A DNA stretch of 64,000 nt, taken from positions 1 to 64,000 of the forward strand of contig CANQSB010000011.1 in NCBI GenBank assembly GCA_947626435.1, read 5' to 3'. The notes beneath the pieces are model-generated. The model saw only the letters and a program-made list of their open reading frames with translations. It had not been told where the DNA came from and did no database searches. Source of the DNA: an uncultured Lachnospiraceae bacterium. Its GTDB lineage: Bacteria; Bacillota; Clostridia; Lachnospirales; Lachnospiraceae. Below are positions 16,840 to 26,437 of the stretch, piece by piece. Made by a program: the position numbers and the translations under genes. The number at the start of each line of letters is the position of its first letter. Within the stretch, counting starts at the first letter, position 1.

Positions 16840-18492
16840 GTGAAAGCAGACGAAGCGTTAAAAGCACTTGAGGACAAGGATTTCCTCGACAAGATATATC
16901 GTTTTTCCTACCATAGATGCGATACATCCTTTGAGGCGGAGGATTTGTGTTCAGACATTATCCTTGCGGTAATATCAGCCATACATAAGCAGGAGTGTAT
17001 TGAAAATTTTTATGCGTTTGTATGGACAATCGCTCACAGGGTATACGCGGATTACAGCAGGGAAAGAAACAGCGAACGGCGTGTTTTGGGCTTTGAGGAC
17101 AGTGATATTTTATTGGAAGCTAAGGACAATGAAATAGACAATTTGATTGAGGAAGCCGCCGAGCGCGAGCAGATAAGCAGGATTTTTAAGGAAATAACAT
17201 TTTTGGCGGGGATGTATCGTGAAGTAATGGTGATGTTTTACATAGACGGGCTGAAAGTAAAGGAAATTGCAGCAAGGTTGGATATCAGCGAAAATAATGT
17301 GAAGCAGCGTCTGTTTTCCGCACGAAATTCAATTAGAAAAGAGGTTGGGACTATGAGTGAAAGAAATTATATACTGAAGCCCGTTAAATTGGCATTTATG
17401 GGAACAGGCTTGCCCGTCGGAAACGACCCGAGAATAAAAGCTGAGAGAATGTTTTCTCAAAATTTAGTTTATCTTTGCAAGGACAGACCTAAGTCCGCAA
17501 AAGAACTTTCAGATGAGCTTTGTATGCCTATGCCTTATGTGGAGGAGGAGCTGGACATTCAATGCCATGGCGAAAACGGCACATACGGTCTGCTCCGCAG
17601 GCTTGAAAACGGAAAATATGCGCTCAATATTTTATTGGCGGATTATGATGAATATGATAAGGCAAATCTGATTTCCGAAAGGCACCTGCCTGAATTTTGC
17701 GGCATTGTTAAAAATATCATAAGAAAAAATAAGGAAAAATTACTTTCGTTTCCGTATTTGAGCAGCCAGACGGATGTAGGCTTTATCATGTGGTCTTTGA
17801 TTTCGAGAACCTGTTGGATATTAAACGGAAAAATCAATGATATTCTCAATGATAAATATTTCTCTGATATTGTTCCTGTTGAGAGAAATTTTTCGACAGT
17901 TGCCATTGCCTATACGGATGAACAGCAGCCTGATTTTTCTTTTTACGGCTGCGATGAGATAAATGCGGAAGCAGTCGGAGGATATAAACAGGTGTTGGTT
18001 TCCAATATTTATGGAAAGCATATTGAGGAGCACTTTAATTGCGGGCATAATATAGCAAATGACCCGAAGCTTTTAATGACGCTCAGGAGTATCGGTGGGA
18101 TTTCGATTGATGAGCTGTCCGAGAATGAAAAAGAGATAGCGGCTAAGGCGCTTGAGTGCGGGTATCTTCGCAAAAAAGGAAATATGATAGAGCCTAAAAT
18201 AATCGTTATTGACATAAAAGATAAAATGGACTTTTACGATTTGTCTTATGATATCAACAGTAGTGAGATGGACGAGCTTGCAGGGAAAATCGCCGCTGAG
18301 CTGTCAGGCTTTATGCGAAGCCGCATTCCGGAGCATTTGATGAATGAGTATCGTATATATATGGAACTTATTGCGGGCACAAGAATGTTATCGCGGACGA
18401 TAGATGAATGTATCAGCGAAGGCGTGCTCTCCAAGCCGGAGAGCAGACTTGGAGCGGAGGGTGTGCTTATGGTTGTGGAGGGCGCGCACTGA
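16840..18492 (+). CDS. ECF-type sigma factor fused to a large C-terminal domain
   Basis: A 550-residue protein. Residues about 1-165 are an ECF sigma factor: region 2 includes FEAEDLCSDIILAVISAI and FVWTIAHRVYADYSRE, and region 4 includes VMVMFYIDGLKVKEIAARLD and NNVKQRLFSARNSIRKEV. The remaining ~380 residues begin with a winged-helix-like part (KSAKELSDELCMPMPYVEEEL) and continue as an unrecognised domain ending with two helical segments. Typical ECF sigmas are under 200 residues, so this is an extended type, perhaps with a built-in sensor or anti-sigma function. GTG 16840 is preferred, with GGAGG 5 nt before it; ATG 16786 lies in a repeated noncoding-looking module. Monocistronic. Confidence 0.85.
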   Translation: MKADEALKALEDKDFLDKIYRFSYHRCDTSFEAEDLCSDIILAVISAIHKQECIENFYAFVWTIAHRVYADYSRERNSERRVLGFEDSDILLEAKDNEIDNLIEEAAEREQISRIFKEITFLAGMYREVMVMFYIDGLKVKEIAARLDISENNVKQRLFSARNSIRKEVGTMSERNYILKPVKLAFMGTGLPVGNDPRIKAERMFSQNLVYLCKDRPKSAKELSDELCMPMPYVEEELDIQCHGENGTYGLLRRLENGKYALNILLADYDEYDKANLISERHLPEFCGIVKNIIRKNKEKLLSFPYLSSQTDVGFIMWSLISRTCWILNGKINDILNDKYFSDIVPVERNFSTVAIAYTDEQQPDFSFYGCDEINAEAVGGYKQVLVSNIYGKHIEEHFNCGHNIANDPKLLMTLRSIGGISIDELSENEKEIAAKALECGYLRKKGNMIEPKIIVIDIKDKMDFYDLSYDINSSEMDELAGKIAAELSGFMRSRIPEHLMNEYRIYMELIAGTRMLSRTIDECISEGVLSKPESRLGAEGVLMVVEGAH

Positions 18493-18540
18493 TAAGAGAA
18501 AAGCACATTTGATAAGTTGAAGGTATCAGGATTTTAATAC

Positions 18541-18614
18541 AAGGCCGATGTACAATCTATACAGCAGCAGGCTAAACATTTAACTGCTGTCGATTTGTAC
18601 ATCGGCTTTTAAAT
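18541..18614 (+). terminator. Terminator of the sigma-fusion gene
   Basis: A long stem (GCCGATGTACAA at 18543 with TTGTACATCGGC ending near 18609) has an inner CAGCAG/CTGCTG stem and is followed by TTTT. Confidence 0.8.
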
Positions 18615-18744
18615 TGTGCTTTACTTATTGCTGCAAAAATCATATAATAAGGTTATGCATTTTAAGCTTTAAAGGCAGGCAATTGCAAAATATTATTGAA
18701 TGCAGCAGCTATATGAAAATAAAAGAACAACGAGGTAAAAATAT

Positions 18745-19896
18745 ATGGAAAAAGAATTTTACTGTTATAAAAATAATCAAAAAATTTATGTAAAGGAATA
18801 TATGCCGGATGATTTAGCTTCAGACAAAATTCCTGCCGTCATAATCAGCCATGGCTTTGGCGGCAGCGGTGCAGACAACGATTATTACTGCAAGGCGTTT
18901 GCGGAGGACGGCTATGCGGCATACTGCTTTGACTTTTGCGGGGGCACTGTCGCGGATGGCGGAAGGAGTGATGGCGCGACGACGGATATGAGCGTCAATA
19001 CGGAGTGTGATGATTTATCCGCTGTGTATGAATATGTGACATCACTGTCATATATTGATGAGCAGCATATCACGCTGATGGGCATAAGCATGGGCGGTTT
19101 CGTATCGGGACTGACGGCGGCAAAATACGGGGACAGAATAGAAAATCTTATAATGATATATCCCGCCATCTGCATACCTGATGATGCCAGAATGGGACGC
19201 TTGGGTGGCGGCGCATATGACTTGGGCAATGTCCCTGATACGATTGAATGTCCCAACGGCATGAAGATAAGGCGGCGTTTCCACGAAGAAGTGAAGGATA
19301 TGGACCCATACCTTGAATTGAGAAAAATGAAAGGCAGGGTGCTTTTGATACAGGGGACAAATGATGATGTGGTAAACTATTCATATGCGATAAAGGCTAA
19401 GGAGTGCTACCAAAAAGGGCAGTGCCAACTGCTTATGGTAAGAAATGCGGGACATGGTTTTTCGAGGCAGCAGGAGGACAGTGTCATTACCGCTATGAAA
19501 ATGTTTTTGGCGGGCAAAAAGGAATATCTTACTATACAGGTTTTCATCACTGAGCAGAATATAGTGGAAAAGAGCGATACATACCAAAAAACTGAGATAT
19601 ATTTTACTGGCTATTGCGACAGCGATTTGTTTAAAGGCAGTATTCTTCCGGGAGCGGTTGATGTGCAGGAGTACGAAAACGATGAGCCAAAGCTGATAAG
19701 GGCTGACTATACGCTTGAAGGGATAGACCAAAACAATGAGCACTGCAAAATCCATATAATCAACCAAAAAATCGGTGAGCAGTACAAGCCTGAAATCACC
19801 ACAAACAGCCCAGCACTTTCGTTCTTGAAATATATGGAGCTTACGGCGTCGCTTGAAATCTTTGAGGGAGGTTTGACTGTTAGGATATTTGGATAA
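18745..19896 (+). CDS. Alpha/beta hydrolase with extra C-terminal domain
   Basis: A 383-residue protein. The N-terminal ~255 residues are an alpha/beta hydrolase of the peptidase S9/esterase type: oxyanion motif HGFGGSG near 36, nucleophile elbow GISMGG with Ser115, acid in QGTNDDVV near 208 and His in NAGHGF near 240. The C-terminal ~125 residues form a separate beta-rich domain that I do not recognise. No signal peptide is present, so it is cytoplasmic. The substrate could be an acyl ester, feruloyl-type ester or peptide. It is transcribed alone, between a terminator and the PIN pair. Confidence 0.85.
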   Translation: MEKEFYCYKNNQKIYVKEYMPDDLASDKIPAVIISHGFGGSGADNDYYCKAFAEDGYAAYCFDFCGGTVADGGRSDGATTDMSVNTECDDLSAVYEYVTSLSYIDEQHITLMGISMGGFVSGLTAAKYGDRIENLIMIYPAICIPDDARMGRLGGGAYDLGNVPDTIECPNGMKIRRRFHEEVKDMDPYLELRKMKGRVLLIQGTNDDVVNYSYAIKAKECYQKGQCQLLMVRNAGHGFSRQQEDSVITAMKMFLAGKKEYLTIQVFITEQNIVEKSDTYQKTEIYFTGYCDSDLFKGSILPGAVDVQEYENDEPKLIRADYTLEGIDQNNEHCKIHIINQKIGEQYKPEITTNSPALSFLKYMELTASLEIFEGGLTVRIFG

Positions 19897-19981
19897 ATTA
19901 GTCCTTTGTATAATGAAAGAAATTATGGCGCAGTATTGAAATTAAGATGTAATTTAAACTACGATTGATGGGAGGCTTAAA

Positions 19982-20209
19982 ATGGAGGCTATTCGTAAAT
20001 ATATCGATGCAAGCCGACTGATGGATATTATGACATTGCCGGAAAATTTTAAAAATCGAAAATTAGAAGTCCTTATTTTCCCAACAGATGAGCAGGAGCC
20101 AGAAAGGGCGGATATCAAGTCAGTAGTACAATCTTTAATCGGAGCAATTCCGGCTACGGATATGTCGCTGGACGAACTACGGGAGGAAAGGCGGCATAAG
20201 TTTGAATAA
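19982..20209 (+). CDS. Antitoxin-like protein of the second PIN pair
   Basis: A 75-residue protein with an N-terminal segment (MEAIRKYIDASRLMDIMTLP) and a C-terminal helix rich in Glu and Arg, DMSLDELREERRHKFE. Proteins of this shape precede PIN toxins in many Clostridia. The N-terminal part may bind DNA and the C-terminal helix is expected to wrap the toxin. GGGAGG precedes ATG 19982. It starts 12 bp before the toxin gene, in the classical antitoxin-first order. Confidence 0.78.
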   Translation: MEAIRKYIDASRLMDIMTLPENFKNRKLEVLIFPTDEQEPERADIKSVVQSLIGAIPATDMSLDELREERRHKFE

Positions 20210-20221
20210 GAGGTATAGAGG

Positions 20222-20653
20222 ATGAAATTGCTGATTGACACAAATATTGTGTTGGATGTTCTTTTGAAACGAGAGCCATTTTGTCATGATGCGGCAGAAG
20301 TGATGAGCCTGGCGCAATGTGATGATATTCACGAGTACGTGTCTGCTTCTGCGATAACGGATATTTATTATATCGCTTATAAACAGATAAAAGACAGAAA
20401 ATTGGTAATTGACCTTATTAAAAGGCTTCTTATGGTAGTTTCAGTAGCTGCAGTTACTGAACAGGAAATCAGAAATGCGCTGGAAACAGATTGGAGAGAC
20501 TTTGAGGATGCTGTACAATATTCTGTTGCTCTACTGAACGACATAGATGGGCTTGTCACAAGAAATGCTAAAGATTATGAATGGGCTGATATAAGTATCT
20601 GGACACCCAAACAGGTATTAAAGATGTATGAAGATAAGAGACGGGGAAATTGA
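20222..20653 (+). CDS. PIN-domain toxin (VapC-like)
   Basis: A 143-residue PIN-domain ribonuclease. Acidic active-site residues are visible in LLIDTNIVLDVLL (Asp6) and DFEDAVQYSVA (about Asp101), and the late RNAKDYEWADI segment matches the VapC C-terminal core. Such toxins cleave tRNA or rRNA when the antitoxin is degraded. It follows its antitoxin by 12 bp with RBS AGAGG. It is unrelated in sequence to the PIN protein at 7922 beyond the fold. Confidence 0.88.
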   Translation: MKLLIDTNIVLDVLLKREPFCHDAAEVMSLAQCDDIHEYVSASAITDIYYIAYKQIKDRKLVIDLIKRLLMVVSVAAVTEQEIRNALETDWRDFEDAVQYSVALLNDIDGLVTRNAKDYEWADISIWTPKQVLKMYEDKRRGN

Positions 20654-20687
20654 ATGTCAAAAGTTTTAAAGAAAGGAGCACAATCAC

Positions 20688-21995
20688 ATGAGAATGTACG
20701 ACCTTATAATGAAAAAACGAAACGGCGGCGCGCTTAGCACCGAAGAAATACGCTTTATGATAAAAGGCTTTACCGCAGGCGAAATCCCCGACTACCAGAT
20801 GTCCGCCATGATGATGGCGATTTATTTTCAGGGAATGAACGAGGATGAAACCTTAGCACTCACAATGGAAATGGCAAAGAGCGGCGATATGCTTGATTTG
20901 AGCGACATAAACGGCATAAAGGTTGACAAGCACTCAACAGGCGGCGTAGGCGACAAAACATCTCTTGCGCTCACGCCCATGGTCGCGGCGCTTGGCGTGC
21001 CTGTAGCCAAGATGAGCGGGCGCGGACTAGGGCATACGGGCGGCACGATAGACAAGCTCGAGAGCTTTACAGGCTTTTCCACGGAAATTTCAGAGCAGCA
21101 GTTTAAGGACAATGTAAACAAAATCGGCATAGCCATAATGGGGCAGACAGCAGAGCTTGCGCCCGCGGACAAAAAGCTTTACGCGTTGAGGGATGTGACG
21201 GCGACGGTAGACAACATGTCGCTCATCGCTTCATCTATAATGAGCAAAAAGCTTGCGGCTGGGGCAGACGCGATAGTCCTTGACGTAAAGACGGGCAGCG
21301 GCGCGTTTATGAAAAAGGAGGAGGATTCCTTTGCGCTTGCGCGCGAGATGGTAAGGCTCGGAAAGGGCGCGGGGCGCGACACTGTGGCTATTGTGTCTGA
21401 TATGGACCAGCCGCTTGGCTTTGCCGTAGGAAACGCCTTGGAGGTGCGAGAGGCAATCGACACATTAAATGGCAGAGGACCAAAGGATTTTGAGGAGCTT
21501 TGCCTGACGCTTGGCTCATATATGGCGCTTGCGGCGGGCAAGGCGCAGAGCGTTGACGAGGCGAGGAAAAAGCTTATCGGCTGCATTGAGGACGGAAGCG
21601 CCTTGAAGAAGCTTGCCGAGTTTGTCGCGGCGCAGGGCGGCGACAGTAAGCTCGTGTACCATCCCGAAAGGCTTCCGCAGGCATCTATTATAGAAGAAAT
21701 ACCCTCGCCAAGCGACGGTTACATACAAAAAATAGTCTGCGACGAGATAGGCATATGCTCGCTCATACTTGGCGGCGGGCGCGAGACAAAGGAGAGCAGC
21801 ATAGACTTGTCCGTAGGGCTTGTGCTGCATAAAAAAGTCGGAGATGCCGTGAAAAAGGGCGAGTCCCTTGCGACAATCCACGCAAACGACAGCGAAAAGC
21901 TTGCCGCCGCAAAGGCGCGTTTCCTTGCGGCATACACAATAAATGACACGCCTGTCACAAAAAAGCCTCTCATAAAGGGAATAGTGAACGGCTAA
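20688..21995 (+). CDS. pdp: Pyrimidine-nucleoside / thymidine phosphorylase
   Basis: A 435-residue cytoplasmic enzyme that splits thymidine, deoxyuridine or uridine with phosphate into base and (deoxy)ribose 1-phosphate for salvage. The family signature is in [20 protein letters not shown], followed by [18 protein letters not shown] (about 80-130), and length is standard. The C-terminal pyrimidine phosphorylase domain is complete. AAAGGAG precedes ATG 20688. It is followed by a terminator within 10 bp. Whether it is PdpA-type (uridine-accepting) or DeoA-type cannot be told by eye. Confidence 0.93.
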   Translation: MRMYDLIMKKRNGGALSTEEIRFMIKGFTAGEIPDYQMSAMMMAIYFQGMNEDETLALTMEMAKSGDMLDLSDINGIKVDKHSTGGVGDKTSLALTPMVAALGVPVAKMSGRGLGHTGGTIDKLESFTGFSTEISEQQFKDNVNKIGIAIMGQTAELAPADKKLYALRDVTATVDNMSLIASSIMSKKLAAGADAIVLDVKTGSGAFMKKEEDSFALAREMVRLGKGAGRDTVAIVSDMDQPLGFAVGNALEVREAIDTLNGRGPKDFEELCLTLGSYMALAAGKAQSVDEARKKLIGCIEDGSALKKLAEFVAAQGGDSKLVYHPERLPQASIIEEIPSPSDGYIQKIVCDEIGICSLILGGGRETKESSIDLSVGLVLHKKVGDAVKKGESLATIHANDSEKLAAAKARFLAAYTINDTPVTKKPLIKGIVNG

Positions 21996-22002
21996 AAGAC
22001 AT

Positions 22003-22036
22003 AAAATGAAGTATAGAAACCTATACTTCATTTTTT
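22003..22036 (+). terminator. Terminator of pdp
   Basis: The perfect stem ATGAAGTATAG/CTATACTTCAT (22006-22016 with 22020-22030) has a 3-nt loop and is followed by TTTTTT. Its left arm contains the false ATG 22006 of the next frame. Confidence 0.9.
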
Positions 22037-22047
22037 ATGGTGCCGAT

Positions 22048-22356
22048 ATGACTAGACGCGACATTTTCAAGAAGGATATAGCTGACGCAGGGGAGCGCTT
22101 TGCCGACACGTTTTCACTGCCAAAGGATATGGTGGTGAACGCCACGCTTCTGCATATGATAGGCAAATCGGATATTTTCATAGAAAATTTCAAGGGAATA
22201 GTTTCCTATACATGCCACGAAATAATCATAAAAGGGCATAAAATAAAATACTGCATATGCGGCGACAATCTGGCGATAGAATACTATTCAAACGAGGACA
22301 TGAAAATATCGGGGCAGATTAATGAGGTGAAGGTAGTAAGAGAAGCAATGAGGTGA
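22048..22356 (+). CDS. yqfC: Sporulation protein YqfC (YabP/YqfC family)
   Basis: A 102-residue member of the YabP/YqfC family, needed at the engulfment stage in Bacillus-type sporulation and thought to work with YqfD. The hallmark is the conserved fold with NATLLHMIGKSDIFIENFKG and YTCHEIIIKG. ATG 22048 is used, because the earlier ATG 22006 lies in the pdp terminator stem. It overlaps the RBS of yqfD and begins the conserved block yqfC-yqfD-phoH-HD-ybeY. Confidence 0.88.
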   Translation: MTRRDIFKKDIADAGERFADTFSLPKDMVVNATLLHMIGKSDIFIENFKGIVSYTCHEIIIKGHKIKYCICGDNLAIEYYSNEDMKISGQINEVKVVREAMR

Positions 22357-22361
22357 GACTC

Positions 22362-23609
22362 ATGCAGAATAATTGGGTGCGTTTTGTCAAGGGCTGCATT
22401 TCAGTAAAGCTCGGCGGCGACTATCTGGAGCGTTTTTTTAATATGTGCAGGACACACGACATATATCTTTGGGGCATCAGGCGCGAAAATGACATATGTG
22501 TCTGCAATATGTACGCGTCAGACTTTTTTAAGCTTCCGCCGCTTCTGAAAAAAACAGGGACAAGGGCAAAGGTAATCCGCAAAAGCGGAGTGCCGTTTTA
22601 TATTCCTTTTATGAAAAAAAGGATTATTTTTTTTGCAGGGGTTATTTTGTGCCTGATAATGCTGAACCTTGTCACAAATTACGTCTGGGCGATTGAGTAT
22701 ATCGGCAACCTGCAGGTCAGCGACAATGAGCTCACCGATTTCCTCAATAGCCAAAACATACATTATGGGATAAAAAAGAGCGAAATAAACTGCGAGGAAA
22801 AAGAGAAACGCCTGCGGGAAGCGTTTCCGAACGTGACATGGACATCAATTTATTTTGAAGGCTCAAAGCTTTGCGTCGAGGTAAAGGAAAATGAAAAGAC
22901 AGAGCCGAAAAAAACGCAGACAAGGGGAACGGACATCATATCCGAAGACGAGGGCGTAATAATCTCGATAGTGACGCGCAACGGCGTGCCAAAGGTGAAA
23001 GCGGGCGACACGGTTGTAAAAGGTCAGGTGCTTGTGGAGGGAAGCGTGCCTGTCTACAACGAGGAGCAGGTAATCACTGATTACCAGATTTATGACGCTG
23101 ACGCGGACATTTGGATAAAAGCGCCGATTATTTATAAAGACGAGGTATCAAAGAGCTATCCTGTGCTCTTTTACACGGGAAATGACGCTGACGTGGGATT
23201 TTTTGAAGCGTTCGGCTTTCACGTTGACGGGCTTTTGATTTATGACTTATTTCATAAAAGCAAGACGGATTTGTATGAAACCCTGACGCAAAAACATCAG
23301 CTTGTCCTGCTTGACAACATATACCTTCCAATCTACTACGGAAGAATTAACAGAAAAGAATACTCTTTGAAATATCTTGCGCATACAACAGATGAGATGA
23401 AACAGATATTGTCTGATAACTTTGAAAAATTTATTTCAGAATTAGAGGAAAAAGGGGTACAAATTGTTGAAAAAAATGTTAAAATAGTAAAGAATAGGAA
23501 TAGTATGAAAATGCAAGGAGATATCACGGCGATAAAGCCGACAGGCAGAGTTGTCGATATACAAAGAACTGACGAGGCGCAGCAGACACAGGAAGCGGCG
23601 CCACAGTAG
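22362..23609 (+). CDS. yqfD: Sporulation protein YqfD
   Basis: A 415-residue membrane protein of the YqfD family. The N-terminal ~85 residues (GCISVKLGGDYLERFFNMC onwards) precede a single transmembrane segment (about 89-112), and the C-terminal ~300 residues face outwards and include a repeated beta domain with KAGDTVVKGQVLVEG. It is required for mother-cell development in Bacillus; its biochemical role is unknown. ATG 22362 follows GAGGTGA, and the in-frame GTG 22353 is less likely. It overlaps the upstream gene's translation signals, and phoH follows 22 bp later. Confidence 0.9.
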   Translation: MQNNWVRFVKGCISVKLGGDYLERFFNMCRTHDIYLWGIRRENDICVCNMYASDFFKLPPLLKKTGTRAKVIRKSGVPFYIPFMKKRIIFFAGVILCLIMLNLVTNYVWAIEYIGNLQVSDNELTDFLNSQNIHYGIKKSEINCEEKEKRLREAFPNVTWTSIYFEGSKLCVEVKENEKTEPKKTQTRGTDIISEDEGVIISIVTRNGVPKVKAGDTVVKGQVLVEGSVPVYNEEQVITDYQIYDADADIWIKAPIIYKDEVSKSYPVLFYTGNDADVGFFEAFGFHVDGLLIYDLFHKSKTDLYETLTQKHQLVLLDNIYLPIYYGRINRKEYSLKYLAHTTDEMKQILSDNFEKFISELEEKGVQIVEKNVKIVKNRNSMKMQGDITAIKPTGRVVDIQRTDEAQQTQEAAPQ

Positions 23610-23631
23610 GACATAAAGGCGGAGGGCGAAA

Positions 23632-24657
23632 TTGGAGAATTTTCAGTTAGGCATACAGATAGAGTCGGAGCATATGCGGAATATTTTTGGCAACAACGAC
23701 ACATACATCAAGCAGATAGAAAGCGACTTGGGCGTAGTTATCACGGACAGAAACGGCGAGGTGCGCATATCAGGCGAAAGGGAGAGCGTAGAGAAAGCGG
23801 CAAAGCTGATAAAGGAGCTTGCGGAGCTTTCAAAGCGCGGCAATATGATACAGGAGCAGAATGTTTCATATGCGCTTGAACTTTCGCATGAAAACAGCGA
23901 TGACGCCATTCTTGAAATGGACGCTGACTGCATATGCCATACCGTGCTTGGCAAGCCCATAAAGCCAAAGACTATAGGACAGAAAAAATATATTGATGCC
24001 ATACGCGACAAGATGATAGTGTTTGGGCTTGGTCCCGCGGGCACGGGCAAGACGTACCTTGCGATGGCGATAGCGATAACGGCGTTTAAAAATCACGAGG
24101 TGGAGCGCATAATTCTCACGCGCCCCGCGATAGAGGCAGGCGAGAAGCTCGGATTTCTGCCGGGTGATTTGCAGAGCAAGGTAGATCCATATCTTCGACC
24201 GCTCTATGACGCGCTCTATCAGATAATGGGAGCGGAGAGTTTTCAGAAAAATATGGAGAAGGGACTTATCGAGGTTGCGCCACTTGCATATATGCGAGGC
24301 AGGACTCTTGACAACGCGTTTATAATTCTTGACGAGGCGCAGAACACCACACCCGCGCAGATGAAAATGTTCCTGACGCGCATAGGCTTCGGCTCGAAGG
24401 TGGTAATCACGGGCGACGCGTCGCAGAAGGATTTGGCACCGGGCGTATTGTCAGGGCTTGACGTGGCTGAGCGGGTGCTTGGCAGGATAGACGACATAGG
24501 TTTTATAAAGATGACGAGCAGCGACGTGGTAAGGCATCCGCTGGTACAGAAGATTGTCAATGCGTATGAGGATTATGAGAGAAAAATAAATGACACGAGT
24601 GTCAGAAAACATGATAAAGGCAGACAATCTAAAAAGAAGGACAAGATAAAAAAATAA
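23632..24657 (+). CDS. phoH: PhoH-like ATPase
   Basis: A 341-residue PhoH family ATPase. An N-terminal KH-like region (about 1-75) is followed by a P-loop domain with Walker A GPAGTGKTYLAM near residue 138, Walker B AFIILDEAQNTT near 230, and ITGDASQKD. PhoH proteins are predicted RNA-linked ATPases that often lie beside ybeY. The start is TTG 23632, with GGAGGG 5 nt upstream. The C-terminus is Lys-rich (KDKIKK). It sits in the classical yqfD-phoH-HD-ybeY order. Confidence 0.92.
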   Translation: MENFQLGIQIESEHMRNIFGNNDTYIKQIESDLGVVITDRNGEVRISGERESVEKAAKLIKELAELSKRGNMIQEQNVSYALELSHENSDDAILEMDADCICHTVLGKPIKPKTIGQKKYIDAIRDKMIVFGLGPAGTGKTYLAMAIAITAFKNHEVERIILTRPAIEAGEKLGFLPGDLQSKVDPYLRPLYDALYQIMGAESFQKNMEKGLIEVAPLAYMRGRTLDNAFIILDEAQNTTPAQMKMFLTRIGFGSKVVITGDASQKDLAPGVLSGLDVAERVLGRIDDIGFIKMTSSDVVRHPLVQKIVNAYEDYERKINDTSVRKHDKGRQSKKKDKIKK

Positions 24658-24686
24658 AACTGACATAAATAAGAGGTAAACAACGT

Positions 24687-25904
24687 ATGAAAAAAAAGGA
24701 AGAAGCCAAATGGCAGAAGGCATTGCTTATAATCATCATGCTTTTGGTTTCCGTCTCTTTGATAGGAGGAGCGGCGTACCTTTATGGAAAATCTTTTAGG
24801 GACATTTTTACATTAATAGTTATATCGGCTGCATACCTTGGGGCAGTCATATTTTCGCTGATACAGTCAGATATATACGGTGGTCTGCACTATGACAATG
24901 GGGGGCATTACGCGAGATTTGTGCTTGTGTTCTTGTTTGGCGTGGCAGTCTGCTGTGTATTGCCGTCGATACCCGAATCGGGCTGGGCTGTGCCGTCTGT
25001 TGCGCTTGCGCTTGCGCTGTTTTCAAATACTGTGACAGGGATTGTGGCGTATGCGGGGCTTATCAGCATATGCGTGTATCTTGCGTCTGCCGATATTTTG
25101 GTGTTTGCGCTGTGTTTCCTTACGGGCTGCATTTTCGCCATACTGTTTGAAAAGCTTGACGACGAATACAGGACAGGCATACCGATGTTTATAGCGATGC
25201 TGATATATATTATCAGCCTGACGGCAAAGACAGTATTTCAGAGCAAAGGCACTTTATCTGTGGAAATATTTATTGTGCCTATTGTAAATGTGTTTATCAC
25301 ATATATATGTATGCTTGCTGTGTTAAGGTTTTACTGTGCCGCAGTGGTTGACAAGGAAAAGGGCAAATATCTGGCAATAAACGACCAGGAATTTAAGCTG
25401 CTTGCAAAGTATAAGACGGAGGACAAGCAGTTGTATTACAATGCGATACATACGGCGCATTTTGCGGAAAAAACGGCAAGAATGCTTCATATGGACGTTG
25501 ACTTGGCAAAAAACGGAGGTTATTACCATAGGATAATAGTTGCCGAATGTAATAAGAAAGGTAAAACGCTTGAGGAAATCTGTAAAAAGTACAAGTTTCC
25601 GCCCAAAGCGGTACAGCTGCTGCAGGAATACAACTACAAAAACCGTCCCATTAAAATGCGTGAGACAGCCGCCGTATATATCGCGGACAGCGTCGTGGCT
25701 ACGCTTATGTATTTGAACAGTAAGGAGGAAGAAGACAAAAACAGTGAGGAGATTGATTATACCAAGCTGGTTAAGGCTATTATAAAAAGGAAGATAGATA
25801 GCGGCGTGTTGAGCCGCAGCGACATTTCGCTTTCAGATATAGGCGATTTTGAAAGAATTTATGCGGGAGAGAATTTATATTATGACTTTTTACGTAGAGA
25901 ATGA
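24687..25904 (+). CDS. 7TM-HD family protein with degenerate HD motif (PgpH/YqfF-like)
   Basis: A 405-residue membrane protein in the position of YqfF/PgpH, a cyclic-di-AMP phosphodiesterase. Seven or so hydrophobic segments (about 12-220) precede a cytoplasmic HD-like domain. The usual large extracellular domain is absent. The first His is H255, but the paired HD is H281-R282 (GYYHRI, against the usual YYHDIGK), and the later ADS motif (YIADSV) is kept. Loss of the metal-binding Asp suggests it is catalytically inactive, maybe a sensor. Length is about 60 percent of a full PgpH. It overlaps ybeY by 23 bp. Confidence 0.82.
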   Translation: MKKKEEAKWQKALLIIIMLLVSVSLIGGAAYLYGKSFRDIFTLIVISAAYLGAVIFSLIQSDIYGGLHYDNGGHYARFVLVFLFGVAVCCVLPSIPESGWAVPSVALALALFSNTVTGIVAYAGLISICVYLASADILVFALCFLTGCIFAILFEKLDDEYRTGIPMFIAMLIYIISLTAKTVFQSKGTLSVEIFIVPIVNVFITYICMLAVLRFYCAAVVDKEKGKYLAINDQEFKLLAKYKTEDKQLYYNAIHTAHFAEKTARMLHMDVDLAKNGGYYHRIIVAECNKKGKTLEEICKKYKFPPKAVQLLQEYNYKNRPIKMRETAAVYIADSVVATLMYLNSKEEEDKNSEEIDYTKLVKAIIKRKIDSGVLSRSDISLSDIGDFERIYAGENLYYDFLRRE

Positions 25905-26388
25905 GACAAAGCTGGAGCTGCCGTTTGACGCGGAAAAGATTGCCACGCAGGTGATTGAGGAGGCTATTGAATATGAAAGCTGTCCGTATGAGGCGGAGGT
26001 GAGCGTGCTGCTTACGGACAATGAAAATATACACGCGATGAATAAGGAATACAGAAATGTTGACCGCCCTACAGATGTGCTTTCGTTTCCAAATGTAGAT
26101 TATGAAAGCCCCGCTGATTTTTCAAGGCTTGAGGATAGTGAGGCTGATTATTTTAACCCAGACAGCGGGGAGCTGTGCCTCGGGACTATTGTTATTTCCA
26201 TTGAAAAGGTGTACGAGCAGGCAGAGGAGTACGGACATTCGCCGCTCAGGGAGTATGCCTTTTTGGTGGCGCACAGTATGCTGCATCTTTTTGGATATGA
26301 CCATATGGAAGCAGATGAGGCGGCTGTCATGGAAAAAAAGCAGGAGGAAATCCTGCAGAGGCTTGGGATTACGCGCGCAAATCATTGA
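25882..26388 (+). CDS. ybeY: Endoribonuclease YbeY
   Basis: A 168-residue metal-dependent endoribonuclease acting in 16S rRNA 3'-end maturation and ribosome quality control. The zinc motif H-x3-H-x5-H is complete in HSMLHLFGYDH near residue 128, with the preceding VDRPTDVLSFP and GTIVIS blocks. The real start is ATG 25882, since the family begins at MTFYVENE; the gene overlaps the end of the HD gene. GGGAGAG lies 10 nt upstream. Confidence 0.93.
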   Translation: MTFYVENETKLELPFDAEKIATQVIEEAIEYESCPYEAEVSVLLTDNENIHAMNKEYRNVDRPTDVLSFPNVDYESPADFSRLEDSEADYFNPDSGELCLGTIVISIEKVYEQAEEYGHSPLREYAFLVAHSMLHLFGYDHMEADEAAVMEKKQEEILQRLGITRANH

Positions 26389-26437
26389 GAGGCTCGGATT
26401 TGCTTAGGCTGTTTTAGATGACATAGGAGATTTGATA

